DNA of 64,000 bases from Balneolales bacterium ANBcel1 (GTDB lineage: Bacteria; Bacteroidota; Rhodothermia; Balneolales; Natronogracilivirgulaceae): assembly GCA_029688905.1 (NCBI GenBank), contig JARULB010000003.1, positions 248,001-312,000 of the forward strand, in the 5' to 3' direction. The position numbers were made by a program, and so were the translations under genes. Below, one piece after another: positions 1-8,317 of the stretch. Within the stretch, counting starts at the first letter, position 1. The number at the start of each line of letters is the position of its first letter. The notes beneath the pieces were generated by a model. It saw only the letters and a program-made list of their open reading frames with translations, did no database searches and had not been told where the DNA came from.

Positions 1-119
1 CTTCATCAGCATATAAACTTTTTTGGGCCGGAATGCAAACTTGGACAGAGATAAAGGCGGGTTTTGGGGGTCGCATGAAAATGCGCTAACCCGAATTCTC
101 AGAAATGTGAATGTGGGTA

Positions 120-278
120 TCAGCGGCGCATGTAACGACTGAACGTTCCCATTCCATCGTAGTCGGTGTCGGTTTCCACAATGCTTTTCCTATGCCGGGT
201 GTAGTCCTGAATCAAGCCAATGGGGAGGATAAGAAGCAGAATGGCAAGGGCAATGAGAGTAGCGAGTAACGGTGTCAT
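120..278 (-). CDS. Small single-pass membrane protein, 52 aa
   Basis: A short reading frame of 52 codons with an ATG start and a TGA stop. Residues 3-23 form an uninterrupted hydrophobic helix rich in Leu, Ile and Ala. It is followed by a charged tail (QDYTRHRK, then an acidic ETDTDYDG stretch) ending in Arg-Arg. This is the pattern of a one-pass inner-membrane protein with a cytoplasmic tail. No clear Shine-Dalgarno precedes it, which is common in this window. It lies downstream of the DUF389 gene on the same strand with a gap of about 150 bp. I do not recognise a family. The hydrophobic-then-charged layout is unlikely by chance, but coding is not proven. Confidence 0.5.
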   Translation of the reverse strand: MTPLLATLIALAILLLILPIGLIQDYTRHRKSIVETDTDYDGMGTFSRYMRR

Positions 279-428
279 AGGTATTGGCGTTGGATTGATT
301 CCTGTTGAAACGGAACATGTCAGACAAACACATTATGTTCCTTGTCACGCTCAAAACCCACATTGTGATATTGCCGTTCCTTTTTCCGGCTGGCAAGTTT
401 TTTTCAACGTGGGGCGGCATCCCGGCGT

Positions 429-2303
429 CTAGTTGCGCAGTGCCATCACAATCTCCAGCTCCACCTCCCGGTTCAGCTCTGCTTCGATCTGCTGTTTAAT
501 GCCTGCTAATTGCTCCTTGTCGAGGGGCTCGTCAGCCACCATCGTGACTGACAGGGTCAGCGGTCTCATACCCTGAATGCGAACATCCCGCAGTGTAACC
601 TGCTCCGCCTGCCACCCGTCCAGAGCACGGATCACATTGCGCTCAAAAATCATATGCTGAAACCCGAGGTACAGCGGAATGCTGAAGATGACCACCGCCG
701 CTAATGAGACAAACACCCCTTTTGTCGCAAGCCGAAAAGGACTGTACCCAAGTAGCAGGAAAGTGACCGAACCCGCGAGGACCATCCCTGCCAGGTTGGT
801 GAGCAGCAGGAGTGTTGCTCCGGAAAAGACATTCCAGTCCATCCACCCCAGACCTATTCCGGCAACGGCGAGTGGCGGAACCAGCGCAACCGCAATTGCC
901 ACACCTGCCAGTGTCTTTGCAACCTCTTCGCGTGCATGCGCATAAGCACCGGCCACTCCAGAGGTAACCGCGATGCCCAGGTCCAGCAGGTTCGGACTTG
1001 TGCGGGCCATGATTTCCGAGTTTGGTGTATGAATCGGTGTGACCCAGGTGATGGCTACGGCAAATGCAAAGGAGAGCCCAAGTCCCGCCAGAATGGTATA
1101 GATACTCCCGAGAATCAGCTTTTTCTCCTGTCGCAGGGTTGCCATACTCAGCGAGATAATCGGTGCCATAAGGGGGGCCAGAATCATCGCCCCGATAACC
1201 ACAGGCGCAGAGTCTGCAAACAGGCCAAACGTTGCCAGAATCGTGGAGAGGACCATGAGCATCAGATAGGTACCTTTGACCTGCGCGTTACCCCGTAATA
1301 CTTCAAACAGATCCCTGAACTCCTCCGTTGTTGCGCGCCGAATCAGTGGAAGCTTGCGCTCGGTCAGTTCCCTTGCAGCCTCACCCAGTGGAAGTGATCC
1401 CGTCCTGAATATTTCATTCGTTTCGGGAGTTCCTTCCGGCACTTCCATTTGCTCTCCGGGAATAATACGGATCTGTTTTTTTCTGGTTTCAAGCGATATT
1501 TCGGTGGCCGTCCGGTTGTCACCATCTTCGGTAAACGTCAGTTCATCTCCTGATCCGGATAGAGTAAGCTTGTCCGTTCTGATATGCGCACCAAATGCGG
1601 GAAACTGTTGCATCTTCCAAAGGGAGCGAACGGCATTCCTCATCAGCTCCATGATACTTCTGGGGCTGATCATCAGTATATGGAACATGCCATCATTGTG
1701 AAACGAAGTGCCGGGTATAAGGCGTGACAGCCAGGAATATGTTCTGTATGGCACGGCAACAATACCCGAAACAGCCGCCTTCAACACACTACCGTCCTTT
1801 TTTGTTATTTCCAGCCGGAACGGCCGCAACTTTAGAAAGCTGCCGAACAATATCCGTATTCGCTTCCAGAGACCAATCGACATGTAAAACTTGCTGGTGG
1901 TCAGCAGGAAGTTACTTCCGACAACCACACTGCTGAATATCGGCCTTTCATTGCAATAAAGCAGGTCTATCTCCCTTGCCACGGCATCACTTTTAAGATG
2001 CTCCACCGCTTTTCCAACATCGGAACCTGTTCCGGTGATCGCACAAATACGAAAAGCGTCGGGGTGTGGCAAAACCGCAATCACCGCCTTTGATTCGATT
2101 AAACCGGGTAGCAGTTTTTTTATCTGATGATCGCCCAGGTACAGGATCAGTTGCTCCTCCGGTTGTACCTCCGGTACCGCATCTCCCTTGAACACTTTGC
2201 TATGTCCGATCATATCCGCAAGCATCGGTTTCAGTGTATCATGGACAAAAGCCTCCTCACCGGAGTCATATATCAGTGTGTAGCGCTTCTCTACAGAACT
2301 CAT
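429..2303 (-). CDS. DUF389 (TIGR00341-like) membrane protein with N-terminal degenerate lipid-kinase-like domain
   Basis: A protein of 624 aa in two parts. Roughly the first 290 residues look like a YegS/diacylglycerol-kinase fold: an LPHPDAFR segment sits where the kinase has its GTxND loop, an EIDLLYCNERPIF stretch follows, and a late NDGMFHILMISPRS strand matches the kinase beta-sandwich. The GGDGT nucleotide motif is missing, so it is probably not an active kinase. From about residue 340 comes the DUF389 domain with six or so hydrophobic helices, including the small-residue-rich APVVIGAMILAPLMAPI segment typical of the family. The ATG at 2303 is preferred over a TTG at 2318 because it has GGGG/GAAGG upstream and lies 5 nt after the stop of the MmcQ/YjbR gene, so the two are probably cotranscribed. 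The function of DUF389 proteins is not established; transport or membrane signalling is a guess. Confidence 0.85.
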   Translation of the reverse strand: MSSVEKRYTLIYDSGEEAFVHDTLKPMLADMIGHSKVFKGDAVPEVQPEEQLILYLGDHQIKKLLPGLIESKAVIAVLPHPDAFRICAITGTGSDVGKAVEHLKSDAVAREIDLLYCNERPIFSSVVVGSNFLLTTSKFYMSIGLWKRIRILFGSFLKLRPFRLEITKKDGSVLKAAVSGIVAVPYRTYSWLSRLIPGTSFHNDGMFHILMISPRSIMELMRNAVRSLWKMQQFPAFGAHIRTDKLTLSGSGDELTFTEDGDNRTATEISLETRKKQIRIIPGEQMEVPEGTPETNEIFRTGSLPLGEAARELTERKLPLIRRATTEEFRDLFEVLRGNAQVKGTYLMLMVLSTILATFGLFADSAPVVIGAMILAPLMAPIISLSMATLRQEKKLILGSIYTILAGLGLSFAFAVAITWVTPIHTPNSEIMARTSPNLLDLGIAVTSGVAGAYAHAREEVAKTLAGVAIAVALVPPLAVAGIGLGWMDWNVFSGATLLLLTNLAGMVLAGSVTFLLLGYSPFRLATKGVFVSLAAVVIFSIPLYLGFQHMIFERNVIRALDGWQAEQVTLRDVRIQGMRPLTLSVTMVADEPLDKEQLAGIKQQIEAELNREVELEIVMALRN

Positions 2304-2308
2304 AGCCT

Positions 2309-2689
2309 TCAGCCCCAATTATTGCCACTCGTGGTGTCCAACAGCTCCCGGTTCTTTTTGGAAAGTTTGGAAACCACCAGTCCATAGGAGTGCAGGGTCC
2401 ATTCTCTCAGGAACGCTTCCGGAACCGGTCTGCCCGGGATATCCATCCTGATGGAGTTCCAGTGCTTTTTGTTCATATGATATCCTGGTCTCACAAATTC
2501 GTGCTGTTCCCTGAGCTCCAGCGCCTTCACGGGATCGCATTTCAGGTTGATCATGGAGAATTCGTCCAGGTCAACCAATGCATACATTTTGTCCATGACA
2601 AAAAACACCAGCGCCCCGGGTCCGAACGGCAGACGCTCTTCGGTCCCCGGTAATGAGAGACAAAACGCACGATATGATTCAATGTCCAT
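2309..2689 (-). CDS. MmcQ/YjbR family protein
   Basis: A 126-aa protein matching the MmcQ/YjbR family (double-stranded-DNA-binding-like CyaY fold) along its whole length. It has the N-terminal LSLPGTEERLPFG segment, the central LKCDPVKALELREQ helix, the PGYHMNKKHWNSI motif, and the family ending in which the helix SYGLVVSKLSKK follows the LREW residues. The usual length is 110-125 aa. The ATG has GGAG six bases upstream. It is the first gene of a two-gene unit with the DUF389 protein. The biological role of the family is poorly defined, and DNA binding is inferred only from the fold. Confidence 0.9.
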   Translation of the reverse strand: MDIESYRAFCLSLPGTEERLPFGPGALVFFVMDKMYALVDLDEFSMINLKCDPVKALELREQHEFVRPGYHMNKKHWNSIRMDIPGRPVPEAFLREWTLHSYGLVVSKLSKKNRELLDTTSGNNWG

Positions 2690-3013
2690 TTATTACTCCG
2701 GCAATATGAACAGGCTTTCCGGCCCGCAATTTCCGGAATATAATATACCAATACGACATAAGCCCGGAGGTTGTCGCAATCTCCTCGGTTGTCGGAGTAT
2801 TACACAATGCGTTATTCGGTTCTTTTTGTTTGGAGCCGCTTTGTGCTTACTCTGAGCGATCTCAAAACCTGCTCGTTGATGGCGCCGGCTCTGATTTACA
2901 TAGCCAATAATGCCCTTGCATTCGGAATCATCCATCGTGCAAAACCCGACTATCGCGTCCTTTTTCTTTCGCATAGCAGATAATTTGTTATTTTTGCGAC
3001 AGAAAATAACACC
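2690..3013. other. Intergenic region between divergent genes
   Basis: This stretch of 324 bp separates the divergent MmcQ/YjbR and FNT genes and should hold both promoters. Short open frames occur on both strands but none has family-like composition or a ribosome-binding site. Apart from the candidate -7 element near its right end I see no defined element. Confidence 0.5.
2989..2996 (+). promoter_or_regulatory. Candidate Bacteroidota-type -7 promoter element for the FNT gene
   Basis: The octamer TATTTTTG fits the Bacteroidota -7 consensus TAnnTTTG and lies 18 bp before the ATG of the FNT gene, which would give a short leader. The matching -33 TTTG element is not clear, so this is a weak call. 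Confidence 0.3.
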
Positions 3014-3877
3014 ATGACCAATATAACCCGATCACAAACCAGTAAGAGCAGAAATCAGCGCTACCCGGTGCTCGATCTTGACGCCTATTCTCCGGAAGAG
3101 GTAGCGAACCGGGTACTGCAAGTGGGCGTTAAGAAAGTCCGGTTCCCTGCGATTGCCACTTTCATGCTGGGCCTGCTTGGCGGCTCTTTCATCTCGCTGG
3201 GTGCCATTTATCAGGTGATTGTGCTGGCAAGTCCTTCCATAAGCGACAGCACCGCAGTCATTATCAGCCCGTTTCTCTATTCGATGGGCTATATCATCGC
3301 CTTTATCTCAGGCGCTGAAATTTTTACCACCAACAACCTGGCGGTCATGAGTCTGGCCTCTGGAAAAATCAGAATCATCGAGCTGGTGAAAAACTGGAGC
3401 GTGGTGCTTGTTGCCAACATCATCGGCGCCATATTTATCGTATTGCTTTTCTTTTTTTCCGGACAGAGCTATCTGTATGAGGGAAAGGTGGCGGATGAAG
3501 TACTGTTTTTGAGTTCCGAGAAGCTTTCTTACTCGGTTCCGCAGATGTTTATTCAAGGACTCTTTGGAAACATGCTGATCTGCGCGGGCGCATGGCTGGC
3601 CATGGCCGGCCGTTCGGTCACCGACAAGTTCCTGGCTCTGCTGTTCCCGCTCTCGGCAGTTCCGGCCATCGGTTTCCAGCACGCCACAGGAAACATGTTT
3701 TATTTCTTTCTGTCGTTCCTGCTGATTCAGGACGGGCAGCTGGAAGGGCTGGAAGCCTCATTCGGAATCCTGACCGGCCTGCTGAGCCTTGCGGTAGTAG
3801 CTATCGGCAACATTATTGGTGGCGGGTTGTTTATCGCCATGAGCTACTACTTCGTTTATGTCTATTGCAAGTGGTAA
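3014..3877 (+). CDS. Formate/nitrite transporter (FNT) family channel
   Basis: A 287-aa protein with six hydrophobic helices, the size and layout of the pentameric FocA/NirC channels that move formate, nitrite or related small anions across the inner membrane. The family's QGLFGNMLICAGAW segment on TM4 is present. So is the central pore histidine in GFQHATGNMF, which aligns with the FocA GFEH motif. A GNIIGGG stretch lies in the last helix. The first 30 residues are a polar cytoplasmic extension. The substrate cannot be read from the sequence. The 3' end overlaps the convergent cation ATPase gene by 16 bp. Confidence 0.9.
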   Translation: MTNITRSQTSKSRNQRYPVLDLDAYSPEEVANRVLQVGVKKVRFPAIATFMLGLLGGSFISLGAIYQVIVLASPSISDSTAVIISPFLYSMGYIIAFISGAEIFTTNNLAVMSLASGKIRIIELVKNWSVVLVANIIGAIFIVLLFFFSGQSYLYEGKVADEVLFLSSEKLSYSVPQMFIQGLFGNMLICAGAWLAMAGRSVTDKFLALLFPLSAVPAIGFQHATGNMFYFFLSFLLIQDGQLEGLEASFGILTGLLSLAVVAIGNIIGGGLFIAMSYYFVYVYCKW

Positions 3878-6564
3878 TTCCGGAAAAGCACCTTTTCCAG
3901 CTCCACCAGCACGAAGACCGTCAGACCGGCAGCCAGCGCCCACATCCAGTAAAAGCCATTCACCGGCTCGGTACCGAACCAGCTGTTCATAAAGGGGGCA
4001 TACACAAACCCTGACTGTAGCACAGCAAGGACAGCAATTGCCAGAAATACCACCTTGTTACTGAAGAAGTTGCGGCCGATGGTAAAGTTATGGAGGTTTC
4101 TGCAGTTGAGCAGATAAAACGCCTGGCTCACTACCAGTACGTTGATGGCTACGGTGCTTGCCAGTTCCTGTGCCTGTCCGTTCACATACAGATAAAAGAA
4201 CGTGCCCAACGCGAATCCACCGATAATGACCGAGACAAACAACAGCCGCCAGACAAAATAGCGATCGATGATCGGCGCGTCTGCGTCCCGCGGCTTCCGT
4301 TTCATAACCCCGGCTTCGGTCGGTTCGAACGGCAGCGCCAGCGCCAGTGTCACGGCCGTCACCATATTCACCCAGAGTATCTGAACCGGACTTACCGGCA
4401 TAGTCAAGCCCAGCACAATGGCGGAAATAATGAGCAGGGCCTGGGCTCCATTGGTCGGCAGCAGAAAGAGGATCGCTTTTTTCAGATTGTCGTAGATGGT
4501 ACGCCCCTCTTCCACAGCCCGGGCGATGGAGGCGAAATTGTCATCGGCCAAAACCATATCTGCCGCCTCTTTGGTTACTTCCGTGCCTTTAATACCCATG
4601 GCAACTCCAACACTGGACCGTTTCAGGGCCGGCGCGTCATTAACCCCGTCTCCGGTCATGGCCACCACATGATTTCGTATCTGCAGCGCCTTAACGATTC
4701 GCAATTTGTGTTCGGGACTGGTTCGGGCATAAATATCATATTCGGTCACCATATCCCGCAGTTCTTCATCCGGGGTATCTTCGATATCCTTTCCGGTGAT
4801 CGCCTCTTTCCCCTCGCAAATCCCGAGCTGTTCGCCGATGGCCTTGGCCGTAATTGCGTGGTCGCCGGTGATCATCTTCACCGTTATGCCGGCCTCCTTG
4901 CACCTCTTGACCGCCTCGATGGCTTCGGGCCGGGGCGGGTCAATGATACCGACCAGACCCAGGAGAACGGTCCCGTCGCCTACATCCTCTTTCTCCAGGC
5001 CGGATTTCGAGCCATCCGCCTTCTGTACGGCCGCCGCAATCACTCGCTCTCCCTTGGCGGCAATATCATCAATCACCGACTGCATCTCCTCCCGGTCAAA
5101 CTCTTTCTCCCCGTCAGATGTCAGAACCGATGAGCACATTTCCAGAATTCGCTCCGGGGCCCCCTTGATAAGGATCACGCGCTCCCCTTCATATTCATGC
5201 AAGGTAGCCATGTATTTGTGATCCGACTCAAAAGGGATTTCATCCAGTTTTTTGAAGTCTTCCATCTCCAGACCCGACTTCCTGCCGAGTGTGACCAGGG
5301 CGCCGTCGGTCGGATCTCCCTCCATCGTCCACTCCCCGTCCTCTTCGCTGATGCGTGCCTCATTGCAGAGTGTCACGGCCTCGAGCAGCCTGCGCAGCAC
5401 CCTGTTTTCTTCTATTTGGGATGTCTCCAGGGCATCCTCCGAATCCTTCTTCCTGATCTCTCCCTCGGGCTTGTATCCCGAACCGTCGACAAGAAACTCC
5501 TCGCCATCCGCATAGACGGTTTTGGCCGTCATCTCATTTTTTGTGAGGGTACCGGTTTTATCGGAGCAGATCACCGTCACCGCTCCGAGGGTCTCCACGG
5601 ACGGCAGTTTTCGGATGATGGCGTTTCTGGATGCCATCGTCTGTACCCCAAGTGCCAGTGTGATGGTAACGATGGCCGGCAGGCCTTCCGGTATCGCGGC
5701 CACGGCAAGACCGATAACCGCCATAAACAGTTCAAGCACCTCGAAATCATGGAACAGATAGCCGATACCGAACAGGATTGCGGTCATTCCCACAATGGCG
5801 ATGGACAACTTCTTGCCAAATCGCTTGATCTGACGGAGCAGCGGCGTTGTTATCTCATCCACTTCGCTTATCATCCGGTTGATCCTGCCGAGTTCGGTGT
5901 CACCGCCTGTTGCAAAGACCACACCGGTGGCTTTGCCGTACGTAGCCATGGTACCGTTGAACCCAACCGAAGTGCGGTCACCGACAACAGCGTCTTCTTC
6001 CACCTCGTCAGGCGTCTTTTCAACGGTTTCCGACTCGCCGGTCAGGGCCGATTCCTCCACCTGAAATCCGTTGGCCTCGACAATGCGCAGGTCGGCGGGT
6101 ATTTTATCCCCCGATTCCATCAGCACCACATCGCCGGGTACCAGATCATCGGCATCCACGGTTATCTCCTCTCCTCCGCGTATGACTTTCGCTTCGAGCG
6201 ACAGCATCTCCTTGAGGCTTTCCAGTGCCTTTTCCGCCTTCCCTTCCTGCACAAATCCGATAACCGCATTGATCAGCACCACCGCAAGGATCACCCATGT
6301 ATCGATCCAGTGCCCCATAAGCGCCGTTACGACCGCCGCAATGATCAAAATGTAGATCAGTACATCATGAAATTGCAGAATGAACCGCATCAGCGGTCCG
6401 CGCTTCTTTTGCTCCGGCAATTTATTCGGACCAAACTCATCCCGCCGTTTTTTTGCCTCATCCGCCGTGAGCCCTTCTCCTGAATCCGTATCGAGGTCCC
6501 TTACCACATCCTCGCCCGACATACTGTGCCATTTCCGGTCGGTGATTTCGTCTTTTTCAATCAT
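3862..6564 (-). CDS. Cation-transporting P-type ATPase (P2 type, Ca2+-ATPase-like)
   Basis: A 900-aa ATP-driven cation pump of the inner membrane. It shows all hallmarks in order: an N-terminal cation-ATPase domain with KLPEQKKRGPL, the actuator motif LTGES, the ion-site PEGLPAIVTI in M4, the phosphorylated Asp in SDKTGTLT, the nucleotide-binding KGAPER, and the hinge TGDGVNDAPAL. A C-terminal block of about six helices contains NMVTAVTLALALPFEP. The PEGLP motif and M5-M6 region place it with the P2A/P2 (Ca2+ or Na+/K+-like) group; the ion is not certain. The ATG at 6564 is chosen over an upstream TTG because of a GGAAAA purine tract before it. It lies 95 bp downstream of the symporter gene on the same strand. 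Confidence 0.92.
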   Translation of the reverse strand: MIEKDEITDRKWHSMSGEDVVRDLDTDSGEGLTADEAKKRRDEFGPNKLPEQKKRGPLMRFILQFHDVLIYILIIAAVVTALMGHWIDTWVILAVVLINAVIGFVQEGKAEKALESLKEMLSLEAKVIRGGEEITVDADDLVPGDVVLMESGDKIPADLRIVEANGFQVEESALTGESETVEKTPDEVEEDAVVGDRTSVGFNGTMATYGKATGVVFATGGDTELGRINRMISEVDEITTPLLRQIKRFGKKLSIAIVGMTAILFGIGYLFHDFEVLELFMAVIGLAVAAIPEGLPAIVTITLALGVQTMASRNAIIRKLPSVETLGAVTVICSDKTGTLTKNEMTAKTVYADGEEFLVDGSGYKPEGEIRKKDSEDALETSQIEENRVLRRLLEAVTLCNEARISEEDGEWTMEGDPTDGALVTLGRKSGLEMEDFKKLDEIPFESDHKYMATLHEYEGERVILIKGAPERILEMCSSVLTSDGEKEFDREEMQSVIDDIAAKGERVIAAAVQKADGSKSGLEKEDVGDGTVLLGLVGIIDPPRPEAIEAVKRCKEAGITVKMITGDHAITAKAIGEQLGICEGKEAITGKDIEDTPDEELRDMVTEYDIYARTSPEHKLRIVKALQIRNHVVAMTGDGVNDAPALKRSSVGVAMGIKGTEVTKEAADMVLADDNFASIARAVEEGRTIYDNLKKAILFLLPTNGAQALLIISAIVLGLTMPVSPVQILWVNMVTAVTLALALPFEPTEAGVMKRKPRDADAPIIDRYFVWRLLFVSVIIGGFALGTFFYLYVNGQAQELASTVAINVLVVSQAFYLLNCRNLHNFTIGRNFFSNKVVFLAIAVLAVLQSGFVYAPFMNSWFGTEPVNGFYWMWALAAGLTVFVLVELEKVLFRNYHLQ

Positions 6565-6659
6565 CTGTTTTCCGTTGGATTCCAATAGTTACGCAATGCT
6601 GCTATTCTACTCGCAAGGTATTGTACGCTTTAGGTAACACCTTGCCGCGGCTAAATAGT

Positions 6660-7838
6660 TTATGGCATAGCAGCATCATTGCCATCTCCTGCCCAGGAAT
6701 CCACCATCAGCGATATGGCCCCGTCTCCGGTCACATTGCACGCGGTACCGAATCCGTCCTGGGCCATATACAGTGCCAGCATCAGTCCCTGTTGCGCCTC
6801 GGTGAAGCCCAGTATGGATGACATCAGGCCAAGCGCGGCGACCACGGCCCCGCCGGGCACCCCCGGTGCGGCGATCATGGTCACGCCAAGCAGAATAATA
6901 AATGGCAGGAAGTTGCCGAAATCGGGCGTACCGCCCCCAAGCACGACAACAGCCACCGAGCAGGCCACCAGTGTGATGGTACTGCCGGCAAGGTGGATGG
7001 TAGCGGACAGCGGAATTACAAACTCGGCAATTCGTTCGGTTACCTGGTTGGATTTGGCACTTTGCAGGGTTACCGGGATGGTGGCGGCACTGGACATGGT
7101 TCCCAGGGCGGTGGTATAGGCCGGCAACATGTTCCTGAGCGCTTTGAGCGGATTTTTCCCGGTGCGAATTCCGGCGATGCTGAACTGCACCAGCAGATAG
7201 CCCAGATGCATCGAGATAATGAGCAGAAATACCCTGGCGAATACACTCAGCGTCTGAAACGCCTCACCTGTAGCGGCCATGTCGGCAAAAATCCCGGCAA
7301 TATGAATCGGCAGCAGCGGGATGATGATTTTTGTAATCACCAGTACGATGATGGCGCGGAACTCTTCCATGACATGAAACAGGGCGGATTGCGCTTTCTC
7401 ATGGCGGAGGAAGTTGATACCCAGGCCGAAGATAAACGATGTAACCAGCGCCGTCATCACACCCATGATGGGCGGCGTGCTTATTTCGATGAAGGGCATC
7501 AGTCCGGCGGCACCCGGATTTCCTGCGGCCCCATCCGTAATAAAAAACGGAATCACCAGAATGGCGATGAAAAAGGCGACGATTCCGGCGACCAGTGTCG
7601 ATGCGTAGGCGAGTCCGGCCGTTCCAGCCAGCAGTTTGCCGGCCCTGGCGCCAAGTTCCGCGATGCCGGCGGCGATAAAGCCGATGATGATCAGCGGTAC
7701 GATATAGCCCAGAAACTCACCGAACAAATGGGTGAACGTGTACAGAATGCGTCCGGCCCATTCCGGCAAATACAGGCCGATAAGAATTCCGGAAATGATT
7801 CCGATGATGAGTCTGGGCAAAAGGCCGATTTTTTTCAT
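6660..7838 (-). CDS. Dicarboxylate/amino acid:cation symporter (DAACS/GltPh-like)
   Basis: A 392-aa secondary transporter of the glutamate-transporter fold, driving uptake of a dicarboxylate or amino acid with Na+ or H+. The serine-rich HP1 hairpin appears as GTMSSAATIPVT. The HP2 tip is MIAAPGVPGGA, and TM8 carries the substrate motif QDGFGTACNVTGDG. The usual SSSS of HP1 is reduced to SSAA. The arginine or aspartate normally found on TM8 is replaced by threonine near TACNV, so the substrate may be neutral. The length fits the family. It is upstream of and probably cotranscribed with the P-type ATPase. Confidence 0.9.
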   Translation of the reverse strand: MKKIGLLPRLIIGIISGILIGLYLPEWAGRILYTFTHLFGEFLGYIVPLIIIGFIAAGIAELGARAGKLLAGTAGLAYASTLVAGIVAFFIAILVIPFFITDGAAGNPGAAGLMPFIEISTPPIMGVMTALVTSFIFGLGINFLRHEKAQSALFHVMEEFRAIIVLVITKIIIPLLPIHIAGIFADMAATGEAFQTLSVFARVFLLIISMHLGYLLVQFSIAGIRTGKNPLKALRNMLPAYTTALGTMSSAATIPVTLQSAKSNQVTERIAEFVIPLSATIHLAGSTITLVACSVAVVVLGGGTPDFGNFLPFIILLGVTMIAAPGVPGGAVVAALGLMSSILGFTEAQQGLMLALYMAQDGFGTACNVTGDGAISLMVDSWAGDGNDAAMP

Positions 7839-8317
7839 GATAACGAAGGTTGACAGGATGCGGCCCCGTGCCCGGGACGGTTTCAGGGGCCGGTTTCGTT
7901 TTGCATGGACTGTTCCGGGGTTTCGGTTTCCGTTGCGCTCACATTATATCGCGGCGCGCACTACATGATACCCCCAAGGCTTGAATATAATGGTTATGCC
8001 GGATTTTCCATCCTTTAATCCGCTGAGTGCAAAAGCTCAAACTGCGTGCGGTGCTTTATTCCGGAGTTCGCTATTTTTGACTGCCCGGCTTGCCGGGAAC
8101 CTGTCCGGGGCCGGGCCACGCATCATCTTACGGGCCATGCATCACCTCCGGGCCAGGCATCATCGAATACCGGTTTTTTTGCCCCGATCCGAAAATATTT
8201 TTCACCGGTGGCGGATCAACCCGTACCATTACCCGAAGCGGTTCCCTGTCCCGGCCGGAACAATACCGGGCACCTGTTTCCCGATTTCAGCCCGACTGAC
8301 CCCAAACTCAGTTTCAC
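7839..8317. other. Intergenic region between divergent transporter genes
   Basis: This 479-bp stretch separates the symporter from the unknown membrane protein. It holds a three-copy imperfect repeat, annotated separately, and a 7-bp inverted repeat CGGCCCC/GGGGCCG at about 7861-7893 with an 18-nt loop. Open frames on the plus strand here run out of frame into the following gene and have no family-like composition. No gene is supported. Confidence 0.5.
8112..8163. repeat. Three-copy imperfect direct repeat, 15-bp core
   Basis: Three near-identical 15-mers of the form CGGGCCANGCATCAY begin at 8112, 8131 and 8149, spaced 19 and 18 bp apart. They lie about 155 bp upstream of the start of the unknown membrane protein and could be operator sites or a simple local duplication. 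Confidence 0.5.

Noticed and set aside
2693-2974. Minus-strand 93-codon frame between the MmcQ/YjbR and FNT genes
   Set aside because: No domain, poor start context, and it occupies the expected divergent promoter region.
4090-6483. Long plus-strand open frames (347 and 428 codons) opposite the P-type ATPase gene
   Set aside because: They mirror the coding strand of a gene with all ATPase motifs, show no protein family and have His/Arg-rich composition typical of antisense shadows.
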